From Anaerolineae bacterium (GTDB lineage Bacteria > Chloroflexota > Anaerolineae > Aggregatilineales > Phototrophicaceae), in contig JAUZRW010000066.1 of the NCBI GenBank assembly GCA_030950085.1, positions 1-52,770 on the forward strand: a stretch of DNA of 52,770 nucleotides. The letters run 5' to 3'. Below are positions 23,778-32,538 of this stretch, piece after piece (positions within the stretch are counted from its first letter, which is position 1; each line of letters starts with the position of its first letter). Made by a program: the position numbers and the translations under genes. The notes beneath the pieces are model-generated. The model ran no database searches and had not been told where the DNA came from. It saw only the letters and a list, made by a program, of their open reading frames with translations.

Positions 23778-25595
23778 ATGATGAAGACGCACACATGCGG
23801 CGAACTGCGAGAAAGTCATATCGGGCAAACGGTGACATTGGCAGGTTGGGTCAATCGTCGCCGTGACCAAGGTGGCTTGATTTTTATTGATTTGCGTGAC
23901 CGGTGGGGACTAACTCAAATTACAGTGAATCAAGCAGAAACCCCCGAAGCCCATGTGAATGCCAATAGCGCACGGAATGAATTTGTCTTACAAGTGGTAG
24001 GGCAAGTTGTCGAACGCCCCGGTGATACTAAAAATGCCGATTTACCGACAGGGCAAATTGAAATTATCGCCCAAGAAATCAATATTTTGAATACATCGAA
24101 GACCCCACCTTTTTACATCAATGATGATGAGCGTATTGTCAAAGAAGGCTTAGATGAATCTCTGCGGATGAAATATCGCTATCTCGATTTACGCCGCCAG
24201 AAGATGCAGCGTAATCTCATGTTACGCCATCGAGTCATCAAATTCATTCGGGATTATCTCGATAAACAAGCATTTATCGAAATCGAAACGCCAATTCTGT
24301 TCAAGACAACGCCCGAAGGCGCACGCGATTTTCTTGTGCCGAGTCGCTTACAACCGGGTAAATTCTATGCACTACCACAATCGCCACAGCAATTAAAGCA
24401 ATTGTTGATGGTAGCAGGTGTCGAAAAATATTTTCAGATTGCACGCTGTTTTCGTGATGAAGATTTGCGTGGGCAACGCCAGCCGGAATTTACGCAACTT
24501 GACCTCGAAATGAGTTTTGTAGAGCGCGAAGATGTGATGGTACTCAATGAGGGGATGATGATTGCCCTTGCTGAGACGATTATGCCGCAAAAGAAAATTT
24601 TGCAAAAACCCTTCCCACGTATCCTCTACAAAGATGCGATGGAACAATATGGTGTTGACCGCCCTGATATTCGTTATGATTTGCGGGCGATTGACATCAG
24701 CGACCTTGCCGGACGTAGTGGCTTCCGTGTATTTACGGATAATGTCGAAGCCGGAAAACCTGTTCGGGCGATTCGGGCAACGGGTCTAGCAAAAGGGCAG
24801 AGCAAGACAGGACTGAAAAATATAGCTAAAGAGATGGAAAATCTTGCGCGTGATGCTGGAGCAAAAGGCTTGGCATGGCTCTCAATCCCAGAAGATGAAG
24901 AAGGTGAAGTCGCAGGTTTCATTGGCAAATATTTCACCGTTGACCAGAAGTTAGAACTTATCGAAACATTGGGTGCAGAAGGTGGCGATATGCTGTTCTT
25001 CATGTCCGATAGTGACGAGGTTGTTCAAGCCGTGACAGCCGCGATTCGCCCTGTTTTAGCCGAAAGATTAGGCTTGCTTGACCCGAATGTGCTAGGGTAT
25101 TGCTGGGTGATTGACTTCCCGATGTTCATTTGGGATGAAGAGGAAAAACGCTGGGATCCATCACAACATATGTTCACGATGCCACTGCCAGAAGATTTAC
25201 ATATGCTAGAAGACAAACCCGGCGAAACTCGTGGTAGTCAATATGATATGGTCTGCAACGGACATGAAGTCGCAGGGGGTAGTATCCGTATTCATGACCG
25301 TGAAATCCAAGAAAAAATCTTCCCATTGATTGGTCAGACAATGGAACATGCCCGTGAGCAATTCGGTCATATGATGGAAGCGTTTGAATATGGTGCGCCG
25401 CCACATGGGGGTATCGCATGGGGGCTTGACCGTGTGGCGGCTATCCTTGCTGGTGAACCGAATATCCGCGAAGTGATTGCCTTCCCGAAAACACAAACTG
25501 GCTCAGACGTGATGGCAGGTGCGCCGTCTCCTGCCGAAGACAAACAGCTTGATGAACTGCATATCGCTGTGCGCGAATTAGAGAAAGAAACATAG
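23778..25595 (+). CDS. aspS: Aspartyl-tRNA synthetase
   Basis: It charges tRNA-Asp, a class II synthetase. Domains are an N-terminal OB-fold anticodon-binding domain (VTLAGWVNRRRDQGGLIFIDLRDRWG), the catalytic core with motif 2 (FRDEDLRGQRQPEFTQLDLEMSF) and motif 3 (HGGIAWGLDRVAAIL), and the bacterial GAD insertion between them (about residues 290-420). Start is ATG 23778 with GAGGAG 11 bases upstream; an in-frame TTG at 23769 is too close to that site. Length is 605 residues, normal for the bacterial type. The residue before GG in RRRDQGG, often used to guess discrimination against tRNA-Asn, is Gln rather than Leu or His, so the specificity class stays open. Confidence 0.96.
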   Translation: MMKTHTCGELRESHIGQTVTLAGWVNRRRDQGGLIFIDLRDRWGLTQITVNQAETPEAHVNANSARNEFVLQVVGQVVERPGDTKNADLPTGQIEIIAQEINILNTSKTPPFYINDDERIVKEGLDESLRMKYRYLDLRRQKMQRNLMLRHRVIKFIRDYLDKQAFIEIETPILFKTTPEGARDFLVPSRLQPGKFYALPQSPQQLKQLLMVAGVEKYFQIARCFRDEDLRGQRQPEFTQLDLEMSFVEREDVMVLNEGMMIALAETIMPQKKILQKPFPRILYKDAMEQYGVDRPDIRYDLRAIDISDLAGRSGFRVFTDNVEAGKPVRAIRATGLAKGQSKTGLKNIAKEMENLARDAGAKGLAWLSIPEDEEGEVAGFIGKYFTVDQKLELIETLGAEGGDMLFFMSDSDEVVQAVTAAIRPVLAERLGLLDPNVLGYCWVIDFPMFIWDEEEKRWDPSQHMFTMPLPEDLHMLEDKPGETRGSQYDMVCNGHEVAGGSIRIHDREIQEKIFPLIGQTMEHAREQFGHMMEAFEYGAPPHGGIAWGLDRVAAILAGEPNIREVIAFPKTQTGSDVMAGAPSPAEDKQLDELHIAVRELEKET

Positions 25596-25647
25596 GTTAT
25601 TGGGTTGTGGCTGATTTAATACTCAATTTCTCAATATAAGAAACCGT

Positions 25648-25677
25648 AAGGGTAGATAACAATTTCTACCCTTTTTT
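25648..25677 (+). terminator. Intrinsic terminator of aspS
   Basis: AAGGGTAGA and TCTACCCTT pair perfectly around an eight-base loop and run into six T, 53 bases after the aspS stop. Confidence 0.92.
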
Positions 25678-25874
25678 GTACGCACTATCCGTAATAATCG
25701 TAATATAGAAAGGCGAAAAAGTCGGCATTACGGTTTGTTTCGGTTAAATTTATGTTAAGAATATGATGTTTAGCCGCAGTTTGTGTTAAGGCATTTTCAC
25801 CGCTTTTCTTGGCGCTCTTGGCGTTTTGGCGGTTCAATCTCTGTATTTGCACTGTTATCCGAAACTCAGGCTAT

Positions 25875-26564
25875 CTATTCCTCATCAGGTGTTAGAACAT
25901 AACCATGAATAGCACCTGCAATCGCGCCACCTGCGAAAAGTCCGACAAAATACGGCAGCACATAACTAAATTCACCTGCGACTAAAGCGGGTCCGAATGT
26001 CCGTGCCGGATTCACCGATGCGCCTGTCATGCCGCCTGTCGCAAAAATACACGCAGCGAGTGTCAAACCGATAGCCATCGCAGCGAGATTGCCAGCTTTG
26101 CCATAGACAGCCGCTTGATAAACAGCACTCACGAGGAAGAAAACGAGTACCGCTTCAATCGCGGCTGCTTGCCAAACATTATTTTCAGTCAAGAAGCCTG
26201 TGGTTTGCCCATAATTGAATTCTGCGCCACCAAGAAATCCAGTAAGAGCTGCACCATCAGCACCACCAACAAGTGTCACAATCAAATAAGCTGCAATAAT
26301 GCCGCCGATGAATTGCACAACGATATAGGCACCGGCTTTCATAGGGGTGATTTTTTGACCAACCAGTAGCCCGAATGTCACGGCAGGATTGAATTGTGCG
26401 CCGGATAGATGCCCATAAGCGAAAATTAAGCCGACCAGTACGAGACCATGCCCCAGTGCAGGGGCTACAATCCCGAACTGTGGTGCAACAATCACTGAAC
26501 CAATGCCAATAAAACACAATGTAAATGTGCCAATCAGTTCGGCAAGCAGTTCTTTTAGATTCAT
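25875..26564 (-). CDS. Aquaporin (MIP family channel)
   Basis: This is a 229-residue channel with six membrane helices and two half-helices, carrying both signature motifs: FNPAVTFG in the first half and VNPARTFGPAL in the second. The AEL(I)GTF start and the SGAQFNPAV segment are typical. It looks like an AqpZ-type water channel rather than a glycerol facilitator, because the second NPA is followed by RTFGPA and not by RD, the usual GlpF pattern. Start is placed at ATG 26564, which has GGAG seven bases upstream. The TTG at 26576 overlaps that site and is rejected. It is monocistronic. Confidence 0.92.
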   Translation of the reverse strand: MNLKELLAELIGTFTLCFIGIGSVIVAPQFGIVAPALGHGLVLVGLIFAYGHLSGAQFNPAVTFGLLVGQKITPMKAGAYIVVQFIGGIIAAYLIVTLVGGADGAALTGFLGGAEFNYGQTTGFLTENNVWQAAAIEAVLVFFLVSAVYQAAVYGKAGNLAAMAIGLTLAACIFATGGMTGASVNPARTFGPALVAGEFSYVLPYFVGLFAGGAIAGAIHGYVLTPDEE

Positions 26565-26694
26565 TTTGCTCTCCAAATGTATGTGAAAAGTGAAATATTG
26601 TGCCGATTATAGCGAAAAAATAGTCGTGAGGGGATGATTGTCATGTTGGACAGATGATGAATTCATGTTCTTCTCATGTGCCAAACATTCAGTC

Positions 26695-26723
26695 TTTACG
26701 TCAATGCGTTTGTTTGTTATAAC
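26695..26723 (+). promoter_or_regulatory. Putative promoter of the intergenic ncRNA
   Basis: TTTACG (26695-26700) and TATAAC (26718-26723) are 17 bases apart. The predicted start is near 26730. Confidence 0.5.
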
Positions 26724-26729
26724 TATTTC

Positions 26730-26948
26730 AACCTGCAATGTACGTGATGATGAGTACCATATTTGAGGCCAACACTCACTCAACGGGAACTCGCGTTAAC
26801 AGTGTTGAGGTGATAAGCTTGCGTAGCCAAGACCAAACCACTTGCAGAGAACCCACCTGCTTAGCAGGTCTCAAAATTCCCCATCACACGGCAGGGCAGG
26901 TCGGACTCATAGAAACAGCGCACCGACTATCAGATGCGCTGTTTTTGA
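26730..26948 (+). ncRNA. Candidate free-standing structured RNA, about 219 nt
   Basis: A 436-bp spacer between two minus-strand genes contains a promoter-like sequence, a structured stretch and a strong terminator, all on the plus strand and without a convincing reading frame. Visible hairpins are CAACACT / AGTGTTG (about 26770 and 26801), an inner AACG / CGTT, ACCTGC-TTA-GCAGGT (26853-26867) and the terminal ACAGCGCA / TGCGCTGT. GGTGAT (26809-26814) can pair with ATCAC at about 26883. Size and isolation recall 6S RNA, but I cannot match it to any family. It lacks the SRP GGAAG loop, RNase P signature and tmRNA ends. Confidence 0.5.
26914..26947 (+). terminator. Intrinsic terminator of the candidate ncRNA
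   Basis: AACAGCGCA (26914-26922) pairs with TGCGCTGTT (26935-26943) and is followed by T residues. It is not needed by any annotated gene on this strand, which supports a transcript ending here. Confidence 0.82.
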
Positions 26949-27012
26949 TTCTCTTGTTCCCAAAAATATGATATTCGGAATGAAGTGGCGTGCCAAATCT
27001 CAGTGAGGCACA

Positions 27013-28269
27013 TTACTGCGAATAATCGGGTCCGAAGATATCCACCATCAGATTGCCCAACCGTGAGCGATTCGGAATCAAGACCTGTGCGCCTGCGCCT
27101 GTGGTATAACTTTGCAAATACTCAAAGCTGATAACACCCATTGTAATTTGGTCACGCGGAACATCTTTAGCATATAACGACAACTGTATAATCTGCTCGA
27201 AGGACAATCCTGTGGAGATATTATCGCCCCATGAGTTCCATAGCAAAGGCGCTTGTGCAATCAGTGAAGGTACCATATCAAAATCGAGAATACGGTCACG
27301 AATCGCGTAGAGTGCTTGCTGCTGACGCTCGGCTCGCCGAATATCACTACTCCCATGACGAGTACGGGCAAAACGTAGGGCATCGTAACCATCTAGGTGA
27401 TGTGTCCCAACAGGTATATAAAGTGGGTCATAGCCGTAATTCATATCAGGGTATTGTGGGTCATTGATAACATAGGTGGTTGTCACATTAATACCACCAA
27501 TTGCATTGACCACATCTATGAATGCCTGAAAATCAACGGCAATATAATCATGAACACGGATGCCGAGATTAAATTGTACGGTTTGCATCATGAGCGTGGG
27601 ACCAAATCCCTGTCGCTGAATCTCGCCCAAAAACATCGCAGTATTGATACGTTGTAATTGTGGATAACCCGGAATCTGAACATAGAGGTCACGGGGGATA
27701 CTCAATATACCAATATCATCACTGTCAGGGTCAATACTGACAAGCATCATCGTATCTGTGCGATACTGTAACCCTGTGTCACCGGGTCGCCTATCCAAGC
27801 CAACCATCACAAACGTAAACCGCGATTCGCCATCCCACGGAATCAAGTCAATGCTGCTACCATCCGCCATCACCAGCGTATCATCCAACAAAGTATTGTC
27901 AAAATCATTATAGGCGACTACCGGAGTAGGGAGTGCGCTGCTCACATCGGCTGTCGGCAGCACTTCGATGTTTTCTTGTGCAGCTTTAATGAGAGTGAAC
28001 GCCCCAAGACTGATGACAATCCCAACTGCAAACAGGGCAATCACCACAATCACCCATGCCCATTCTCCAGCAGAGTTTGTGCGGCTACCTTTACGCCGCC
28101 GCGAACGGTCTCGCATGGCTGACCCACGGGCATCTGATGGTGGCGGTGGCGGTACATTGCGCTTATCAGAATATTCCGATGTGCTATAAATAGGGCGCAC
28201 AGTCGGGCGATCTTTTTGTTGAGATTGTTGTCTATTTTGCGGCTCTTCAATCATGTATTTTGTGACCAT
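27013..28269 (-). CDS. LytR-CpsA-Psr (LCP) family protein
   Basis: This is a 418-residue LCP protein. A long basic and proline-rich cytoplasmic tail (to about residue 65) precedes one membrane helix (WAWVIVVIALFAVGIVISLGAF). The extracellular LCP domain spans about 150-350 with the typical LDRRPGDTGLQYRTDTMMLVSIDP, ILSIPRDLYVQIPGY, INTAMFLG and GYDALRFARTRHGSSDIRRAERQQ segments, including the conserved Arg and Asp residues that bind the polyprenyl pyrophosphate. LCP enzymes attach glycopolymers from lipid carriers to the cell wall or to other glycans. It is monocistronic and divergent from the LipM-like gene across a 51-bp spacer. Confidence 0.92.
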   Translation of the reverse strand: MVTKYMIEEPQNRQQSQQKDRPTVRPIYSTSEYSDKRNVPPPPPSDARGSAMRDRSRRRKGSRTNSAGEWAWVIVVIALFAVGIVISLGAFTLIKAAQENIEVLPTADVSSALPTPVVAYNDFDNTLLDDTLVMADGSSIDLIPWDGESRFTFVMVGLDRRPGDTGLQYRTDTMMLVSIDPDSDDIGILSIPRDLYVQIPGYPQLQRINTAMFLGEIQRQGFGPTLMMQTVQFNLGIRVHDYIAVDFQAFIDVVNAIGGINVTTTYVINDPQYPDMNYGYDPLYIPVGTHHLDGYDALRFARTRHGSSDIRRAERQQQALYAIRDRILDFDMVPSLIAQAPLLWNSWGDNISTGLSFEQIIQLSLYAKDVPRDQITMGVISFEYLQSYTTGAGAQVLIPNRSRLGNLMVDIFGPDYSQ

Positions 28270-28320
28270 TTCTCATTACAATGACCAACGACATACTGTC
28301 AGTATAGGGCGAGTGCAAAT

Positions 28321-29130
28321 ATGCGTCAATGGGATTTACTGGTTAATACCCCTATGATGGGGATGCTAAACATGGCAACGGATGAAGTTTTGCTGAAATC
28401 GGTAGCGAATAAAACTCGTTTGCCGACATTACGATTATACGCTTGGAATCCCCTATGTTTGTCACTAGGCTATGGTCAACGGATTCGTGAAGTGGACTTA
28501 GACCGTATTGCAGAATATGGTTGGGGGCTTGTACGGCGACCAACAGGCGGCAAGGCAATTTTGCATGGCAATGAAATTACCTATAGCGTTGCTCTTCCGC
28601 GTGACCATGACTTAGCACAAGGCGATGTTGTCGAGAGTTATCGCCGTATCAGTGAGGCTCTATTAGCAGGATTACACCATTTGGGCTTATCGCCACAATC
28701 CGAAAAACAAGCAAAAGGCAATCGCGGTCTGGGACCTGTTTGTTTTGAAGTTCCATCACATTATGAAATTACCGCCGATGGCAAAAAACTGCTTGGTAGC
28801 GCACAATTACGGCGTAAGATTGGGATTTTACAGCATGGCACCTTGCCCTTACATGGCGATATTGCCCTCATTTGCGATGCCCTTGTTTATCCAGACGAAG
28901 CATCTCGCATAGCAGCAAAAACCATCGTTCGAGAACGAGCCACCACGCTAGAATCTGTTGTCGGATACCGTATCTCATGGGATGAGGCGGCTTCTGCTAT
29001 CGTGAGTGGTTTTGTAGAAACATTCGATATTGAATTTACAGAAAGTACACTCACAGACGATGAACATCATGCTGTTGATGTGTTAGTCGATGAACAATAC
29101 GCACACTCTGATTGGATGAATAAACGTTAA
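28321..29130 (+). CDS. LipM-like octanoyltransferase
   Basis: This is a 269-residue member of the biotin/lipoate ligase fold. It has the RRPTGGKAILHGNEITYSVALP motif, a Cys in GPVCFEVPSHYEI (about residue 141) and the catalytic Lys in KKLLGSAQLRRK followed by ILQHGTLPL. The Cys embedded in a CFxxPSxYE context is the nucleophile of LipM-type octanoyltransferases, which move octanoyl from ACP to lipoyl domains. Lipoate ligases LplA lack it. It would therefore supply protein-bound lipoate for dehydrogenase complexes. Lipoyl synthase is not in the window. It is transcribed divergently from the LCP gene. Confidence 0.85.
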   Translation: MRQWDLLVNTPMMGMLNMATDEVLLKSVANKTRLPTLRLYAWNPLCLSLGYGQRIREVDLDRIAEYGWGLVRRPTGGKAILHGNEITYSVALPRDHDLAQGDVVESYRRISEALLAGLHHLGLSPQSEKQAKGNRGLGPVCFEVPSHYEITADGKKLLGSAQLRRKIGILQHGTLPLHGDIALICDALVYPDEASRIAAKTIVRERATTLESVVGYRISWDEAASAIVSGFVETFDIEFTESTLTDDEHHAVDVLVDEQYAHSDWMNKR

Positions 29131-29255
29131 ATCTCTTAGAGAAAGAAATTACTGACATCAACATAGAAATAGTAGGGGTTTAGCGTGCTAAATCCATTTT
29201 GCCAAAACATTGAAATATACTCATCATAGGAGTAATAATGGTAGAAATTACACAC

Positions 29256-29320
29256 TTGCGTACAAAAATTGTAGGAGCGTACCCACATGTGCGCCCGAAG
29301 ATAACAGTCAACTGCGTAAG
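29256..29320 (+). repeat. Family B repeat, diverged copy
   Basis: GTAGGAGCGTACCCACATG, continuing TGCGCCC, and the tail AACAGTCAACTGCGTAAG match the 23501 copy at 45 of 49 positions; the 5' terminal repeat is less well kept. It lies about 75 bases upstream of the recombinase-like gene. Confidence 0.82.
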
Positions 29321-29392
29321 TCTTAAATGGAACGTTTGGGCTATTTAAGTTATAATGAAAACAATTCCATTCATAGATAGAGCAAATCAATT

Positions 29393-30337
29393 ATGGCTAA
29401 GAAACAACTGCCTTTATTTCCATCAGAACCTGCCTCATCAGAAGAAATCAGCAAATTTACCCCTTTGACGGTGACATTTGACCATTTCCGCCATTATCTG
29501 ACAAAAGAAGGTAAATCTCAGCATACCATCAAGGCGTTTATAGGGGATATGCAACTCTTGGTTGATTTTACTGAAGATAAAACACCGATTGGCGATTTCA
29601 CGACAAGCAAATTGAATGACTATTTGGATTGGATGGAGAATAAGCGCGGTGTTCCATGCAGCCGAAAAAGCTATGCCCGACGGGTGACAACATTAAAAGT
29701 GTACTTCAAGTGGCTCAAATCACTTAAGGCAATTTCTCACGACCCCTCACTCGCTGTATTACAACGCTCTGGACCCGCACCACTCAGTCATGTCTTGACT
29801 GTACAGCAAATTCGAGATGTGATAGACATCGCGCAACAGCAGAAAAAAGGGGATGAAATCGACTATCGCCCTGAATTGTTGTTTCAACTATTGCTGGAAA
29901 CAGGCATCAAGAAGAGTGAAGCAGGGCGCTTGACCTTTGATGATTTTGAGCGCAGCAACCCCAAAAATGCGACAGTTATCATCCGCCACAAATCCAAGAA
30001 TGTTTACAAAGAGCGGCGGATTGATGTCACACAGCAATTGATGGCTTTGCTAGAGGACTATCGAGAGCAATATCGCCCAAAAGATACCATTTTTACTTGC
30101 ACGACACGCAATTTAGAATATATCCTCACGGCATTAGGCGAAGGTGCAGGTGTCCCATTTAAGTTATCGTTTGAAGTCATGCGTTGGACGATGGGTGTTG
30201 TTCTCTGGCGTGATGGCATCGAAGAAGATAGCATCCGCGAACGCATGGGCTTAAGTCAAACCAGTTGGTACGAAACCAGCAACAAAATCCGCCGACTAGC
30301 ACTCCAGCAAGCGGATGACGAAAAACCGCAAGTGTAA
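29393..30337 (+). CDS. Tyrosine recombinase-like protein lacking the catalytic residues
   Basis: This 314-residue protein has a SAM-like N-terminal core-binding domain (about residues 27-115, with FRHYLTKEGKSQHTIKAFIGD) and a C-terminal domain aligned to phage integrase/XerCD catalytic domains (about 133-303, with LLFQLLLETGIKKSEAGRLTFDDF). The catalytic set is eroded. The first Arg (usually TGLRxSE) is Lys173. The HxxR box reads E261-V-M-R264 followed by Trp instead of His. The GH motif reads G286-L287. The nucleophile position expected near 296 is Ser, though Tyr293 is close. Strand exchange is therefore unlikely. It may be a DNA-binding protein derived from a recombinase. No att site or phage gene is nearby. 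Confidence 0.78.
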   Translation: MAKKQLPLFPSEPASSEEISKFTPLTVTFDHFRHYLTKEGKSQHTIKAFIGDMQLLVDFTEDKTPIGDFTTSKLNDYLDWMENKRGVPCSRKSYARRVTTLKVYFKWLKSLKAISHDPSLAVLQRSGPAPLSHVLTVQQIRDVIDIAQQQKKGDEIDYRPELLFQLLLETGIKKSEAGRLTFDDFERSNPKNATVIIRHKSKNVYKERRIDVTQQLMALLEDYREQYRPKDTIFTCTTRNLEYILTALGEGAGVPFKLSFEVMRWTMGVVLWRDGIEEDSIRERMGLSQTSWYETSNKIRRLALQQADDEKPQV

Positions 30338-30346
30338 CCATACTAT

Positions 30347-30778
30347 CTATACAGTTACAATCTCTGCCAATGACGCAAGCACTTTCAGCAAGTCAGTCGA
30401 AGTCACAATGCCAATGACACACCCATCATGCAGCACAGGTAAGGCGTGGATATGTTTTTCTAGCATGAGATTCGCGGCTTCCTGAATTGTGACCTGTGGC
30501 ATAATCGTAATCGGTGCGGGGGTCATGATGCGTTCAACTGTGATTTGACTTGCAAACTTCGATTGTTGTCTGGCATTAAAGGTTGTAATCGGCGACAACA
30601 AGGCTTCTTTGCAATCACGGTCACTGATAATCCCCACCAATGAGCCATCTGCTTCAACGACAATCAAATGATGGCTGCCCGTTTTTTCCATAACTTGCAA
30701 CACTTTTTCTAGCGAATCACTCTTATAAACACAAACAACTTTCGGAGTCATAATATCAAGTACATTCACCACATGCAC
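30347..30778 (-). CDS. Tandem CBS domain protein
   Basis: The 143-residue product consists of two CBS motifs (a Bateman module) and nothing else: VLDIMTPKVVCVYKSDSLEKVLQVM then VERIMTPAPITIMPQVTIQEAANLML, each followed by the LVGIISDRDC / VIGIVTSTDLL strand. CBS pairs bind adenosine nucleotides such as AMP, ATP or SAM and regulate partner enzymes or channels. The partner is not evident; it converges on the recombinase-like gene with only nine bases between stops. Confidence 0.9.
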   Translation of the reverse strand: MHVVNVLDIMTPKVVCVYKSDSLEKVLQVMEKTGSHHLIVVEADGSLVGIISDRDCKEALLSPITTFNARQQSKFASQITVERIMTPAPITIMPQVTIQEAANLMLEKHIHALPVLHDGCVIGIVTSTDLLKVLASLAEIVTV

Positions 30779-30919
30779 CTTTCACATGCTTTTCGTTTAT
30801 GTCAGCATAAAACAAAATGCACAAATAAAGGTCACATCATTGAGGTGATAGATAGCATAATCTCCGCTCAAGCCCTATCACGGCATGAAGAATTCAGAGT
30901 GACGTACCTCTTAATGGAG

Positions 30920-31141
30920 TTATATTTCCCAATCTTCTTGCTCAGGTTGTAGCGGACGTTCTAGTGGGTCATTTGCTAGGCTACCATAAGTCAAGTTGAT
31001 GAATTGTTCCCAAGGCATTTATTTGTAGGCTTCGGTTTCCAAATCACGCTTGAGTGCTGTACTAATATGCTCTAGCAGACGAGCTTTTTCGGCTACATTG
31101 AGTTGTTGTGCTAAGATGACAATTTGCTCATAGGTTGTCAT
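30920..31141 (-). pseudogene. Small antitoxin-like gene interrupted by an in-frame stop
   Basis: Reading from ATG 31141, the frame gives 40 residues (MTTYEQIVILAQQLNVAEKA at the start, ending ETEAYK), then TAA at 31019-31021, then continues in the same frame with MPWEQFINLTYGSLANDPLE up to a second stop at 30920. The two parts read as one protein of about 73 residues of the type found in Chloroflexota and cyanobacteria next to PIN toxins. A single base change, for example CAA to TAA, would explain the break. A good GGAGG precedes the start. The second ATG right after the stop might allow a separate short product. No toxin gene is adjacent. Confidence 0.6.
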
Positions 31142-31217
31142 GAACTGCCTCCAAGTTTTTGTTGACATTTTAACATTATTCCCATGTATTGGTGAAATAA
31201 GTCAGAAGAAACACGGC

Positions 31218-32465
31218 TCAATACACGCGCAGTAGCAACCCTTTGAGATATTCACCTTCTGGAAATGTCAATGCGATAGGATGGTCATCCGATGCGCTGA
31301 GGTGCTTGATAATTTGTGCTTGTCTGCCGCTATCAGCTAATGCGCCAAAAACGATTTTCTGGAATAAATCACGACTAATCGCGCCCGAACATGAAAATGT
31401 CATCAGATAGCCGCCAGATTTCACCACTTTGAAGGCATTGAGGTTGATATCTTTATAGCCGCGTGCTGCTTTATCCACCTGACGCTTATTATGCGCGAAC
31501 TTCGGTGGGTCAAGTATCACAATATCGTACTGCTCGCCTTTTTCGACACACTCACGCAGATAATCAAACACATCTACTTGAATAAATTCTGCCTGATTAT
31601 CATACTTTTTTTCGTGTAATCCATTAAGTTCATAATTTTTCTGAGCGAGTGCTAAAGCATCGGCTGAAGTATCAACATTTTTAGAGACTATGCCACGCCA
31701 TTCTGCAACAGGTGGGATAAATGCCCCTGTATAGCTGAATAGATTAAGTAATCGACACGTCGCTTTATCTTCACGCAAACCTTCTGGTTCGTAGTGGTTC
31801 ATCACATCGTACACAATGCTGCGATTTGTAGATTGGTCAAGATAAAAACCTGTTTTATGACCGTTTCTGACATCAACATAGTATCGGAATGGCGCTTCAT
31901 AGATGGCAATATGTTCAGGTGGCTCTTCACCCCATAGCAATCCTGCTTCGCTTTTTAGCCCTTCTTTGCCGCGCACATCGACATCACTTCGTTCATAGAC
32001 ACCTTTGATTTTTAGCATGTCTGCGAGTAAGTTCGCAATAAAGTGTTTTTGCTTGTCGATATGTAACGTGAGGGCTTGCAAAACGAGCCAATCGCCGTAG
32101 CGGTCAACAATCAAGCCGGGTAAGAAGTCGTTTTCAGCGTTGACGACTCGATAAGCATGAGGTTCGGTATCATCATTCTCCATGAAGTAAGTTTTGCCGC
32201 GATTGTAAATCGCCCGTTTGAGCATTTTGCGCCACCATGCCTCATCAATCGGCTCATCTTGCCATGTCAGGATACGCACTTGAATCTGTGACTTGTGATT
32301 CCAGTAACCGCGTGCGAGGAAGTCGCCTCTGTGGTTAACAACCGTCACAATATCGCCATCGTCAGCATTTTCAGCTTTGGCGATTGACCCACTAAAAATC
32401 CATGGGTGCTGATTGCGAATCGGTTTTTCGCGCCCCTTGCGAATAGTAATCATGCCTTCGGACAT
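31218..32465 (-). CDS. rlmI: 23S rRNA (cytosine-C5) methyltransferase RlmI-like
   Basis: This is a 415-residue class I SAM methyltransferase with an N-terminal PUA domain (about residues 1-75, MITIRKGREKPIRNQHPWIFSGSI) and a Rossmann methyltransferase domain. The SAM-binding motif I is LLNLFSYTGAF, motif IV is VILDPPKFAHNKRQVDKAARGYKDIN and the catalytic Cys region is LMTFSCSGAISRDLF. This matches the RlmI family that modifies C1962 of 23S rRNA in E. coli. The site in this organism is inferred. The RlmI branch is favoured over the RNA m5C Rsm types by the PUA domain and the DPPKF motif. Confidence 0.9.
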   Translation of the reverse strand: MSEGMITIRKGREKPIRNQHPWIFSGSIAKAENADDGDIVTVVNHRGDFLARGYWNHKSQIQVRILTWQDEPIDEAWWRKMLKRAIYNRGKTYFMENDDTEPHAYRVVNAENDFLPGLIVDRYGDWLVLQALTLHIDKQKHFIANLLADMLKIKGVYERSDVDVRGKEGLKSEAGLLWGEEPPEHIAIYEAPFRYYVDVRNGHKTGFYLDQSTNRSIVYDVMNHYEPEGLREDKATCRLLNLFSYTGAFIPPVAEWRGIVSKNVDTSADALALAQKNYELNGLHEKKYDNQAEFIQVDVFDYLRECVEKGEQYDIVILDPPKFAHNKRQVDKAARGYKDINLNAFKVVKSGGYLMTFSCSGAISRDLFQKIVFGALADSGRQAQIIKHLSASDDHPIALTFPEGEYLKGLLLRVY

Positions 32466-32538
32466 TGTGTATTTTCCTTTCGTGGATTAAGGCAAGCACC
32501 CCAAATCATTTCGATAGTAATTGAAAATAATGAACCAA

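Noticed and set aside
26853-26948. 6S, SRP or tmRNA identity for the intergenic RNA
   Set aside because: No diagnostic sequence of these families could be matched by eye, so it is reported only as an unassigned candidate.
26738-26971. Plus-strand open frame of 77 codons in the aquaporin-LCP spacer
   Set aside because: The product has no protein-like pattern, and the frame runs through the hairpins and terminator of the candidate ncRNA.
29136-29390. Minus-strand open frame of 84 codons between the LipM-like and recombinase-like genes
   Set aside because: It is rich in Tyr, Phe, Cys and Asn, spans a family B repeat and has no ribosome site.
29393-30337. Integrative element around the recombinase-like gene
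   Set aside because: The catalytic residues are missing, neighbours are ordinary genes and no att-like direct repeats or tRNA gene are adjacent.
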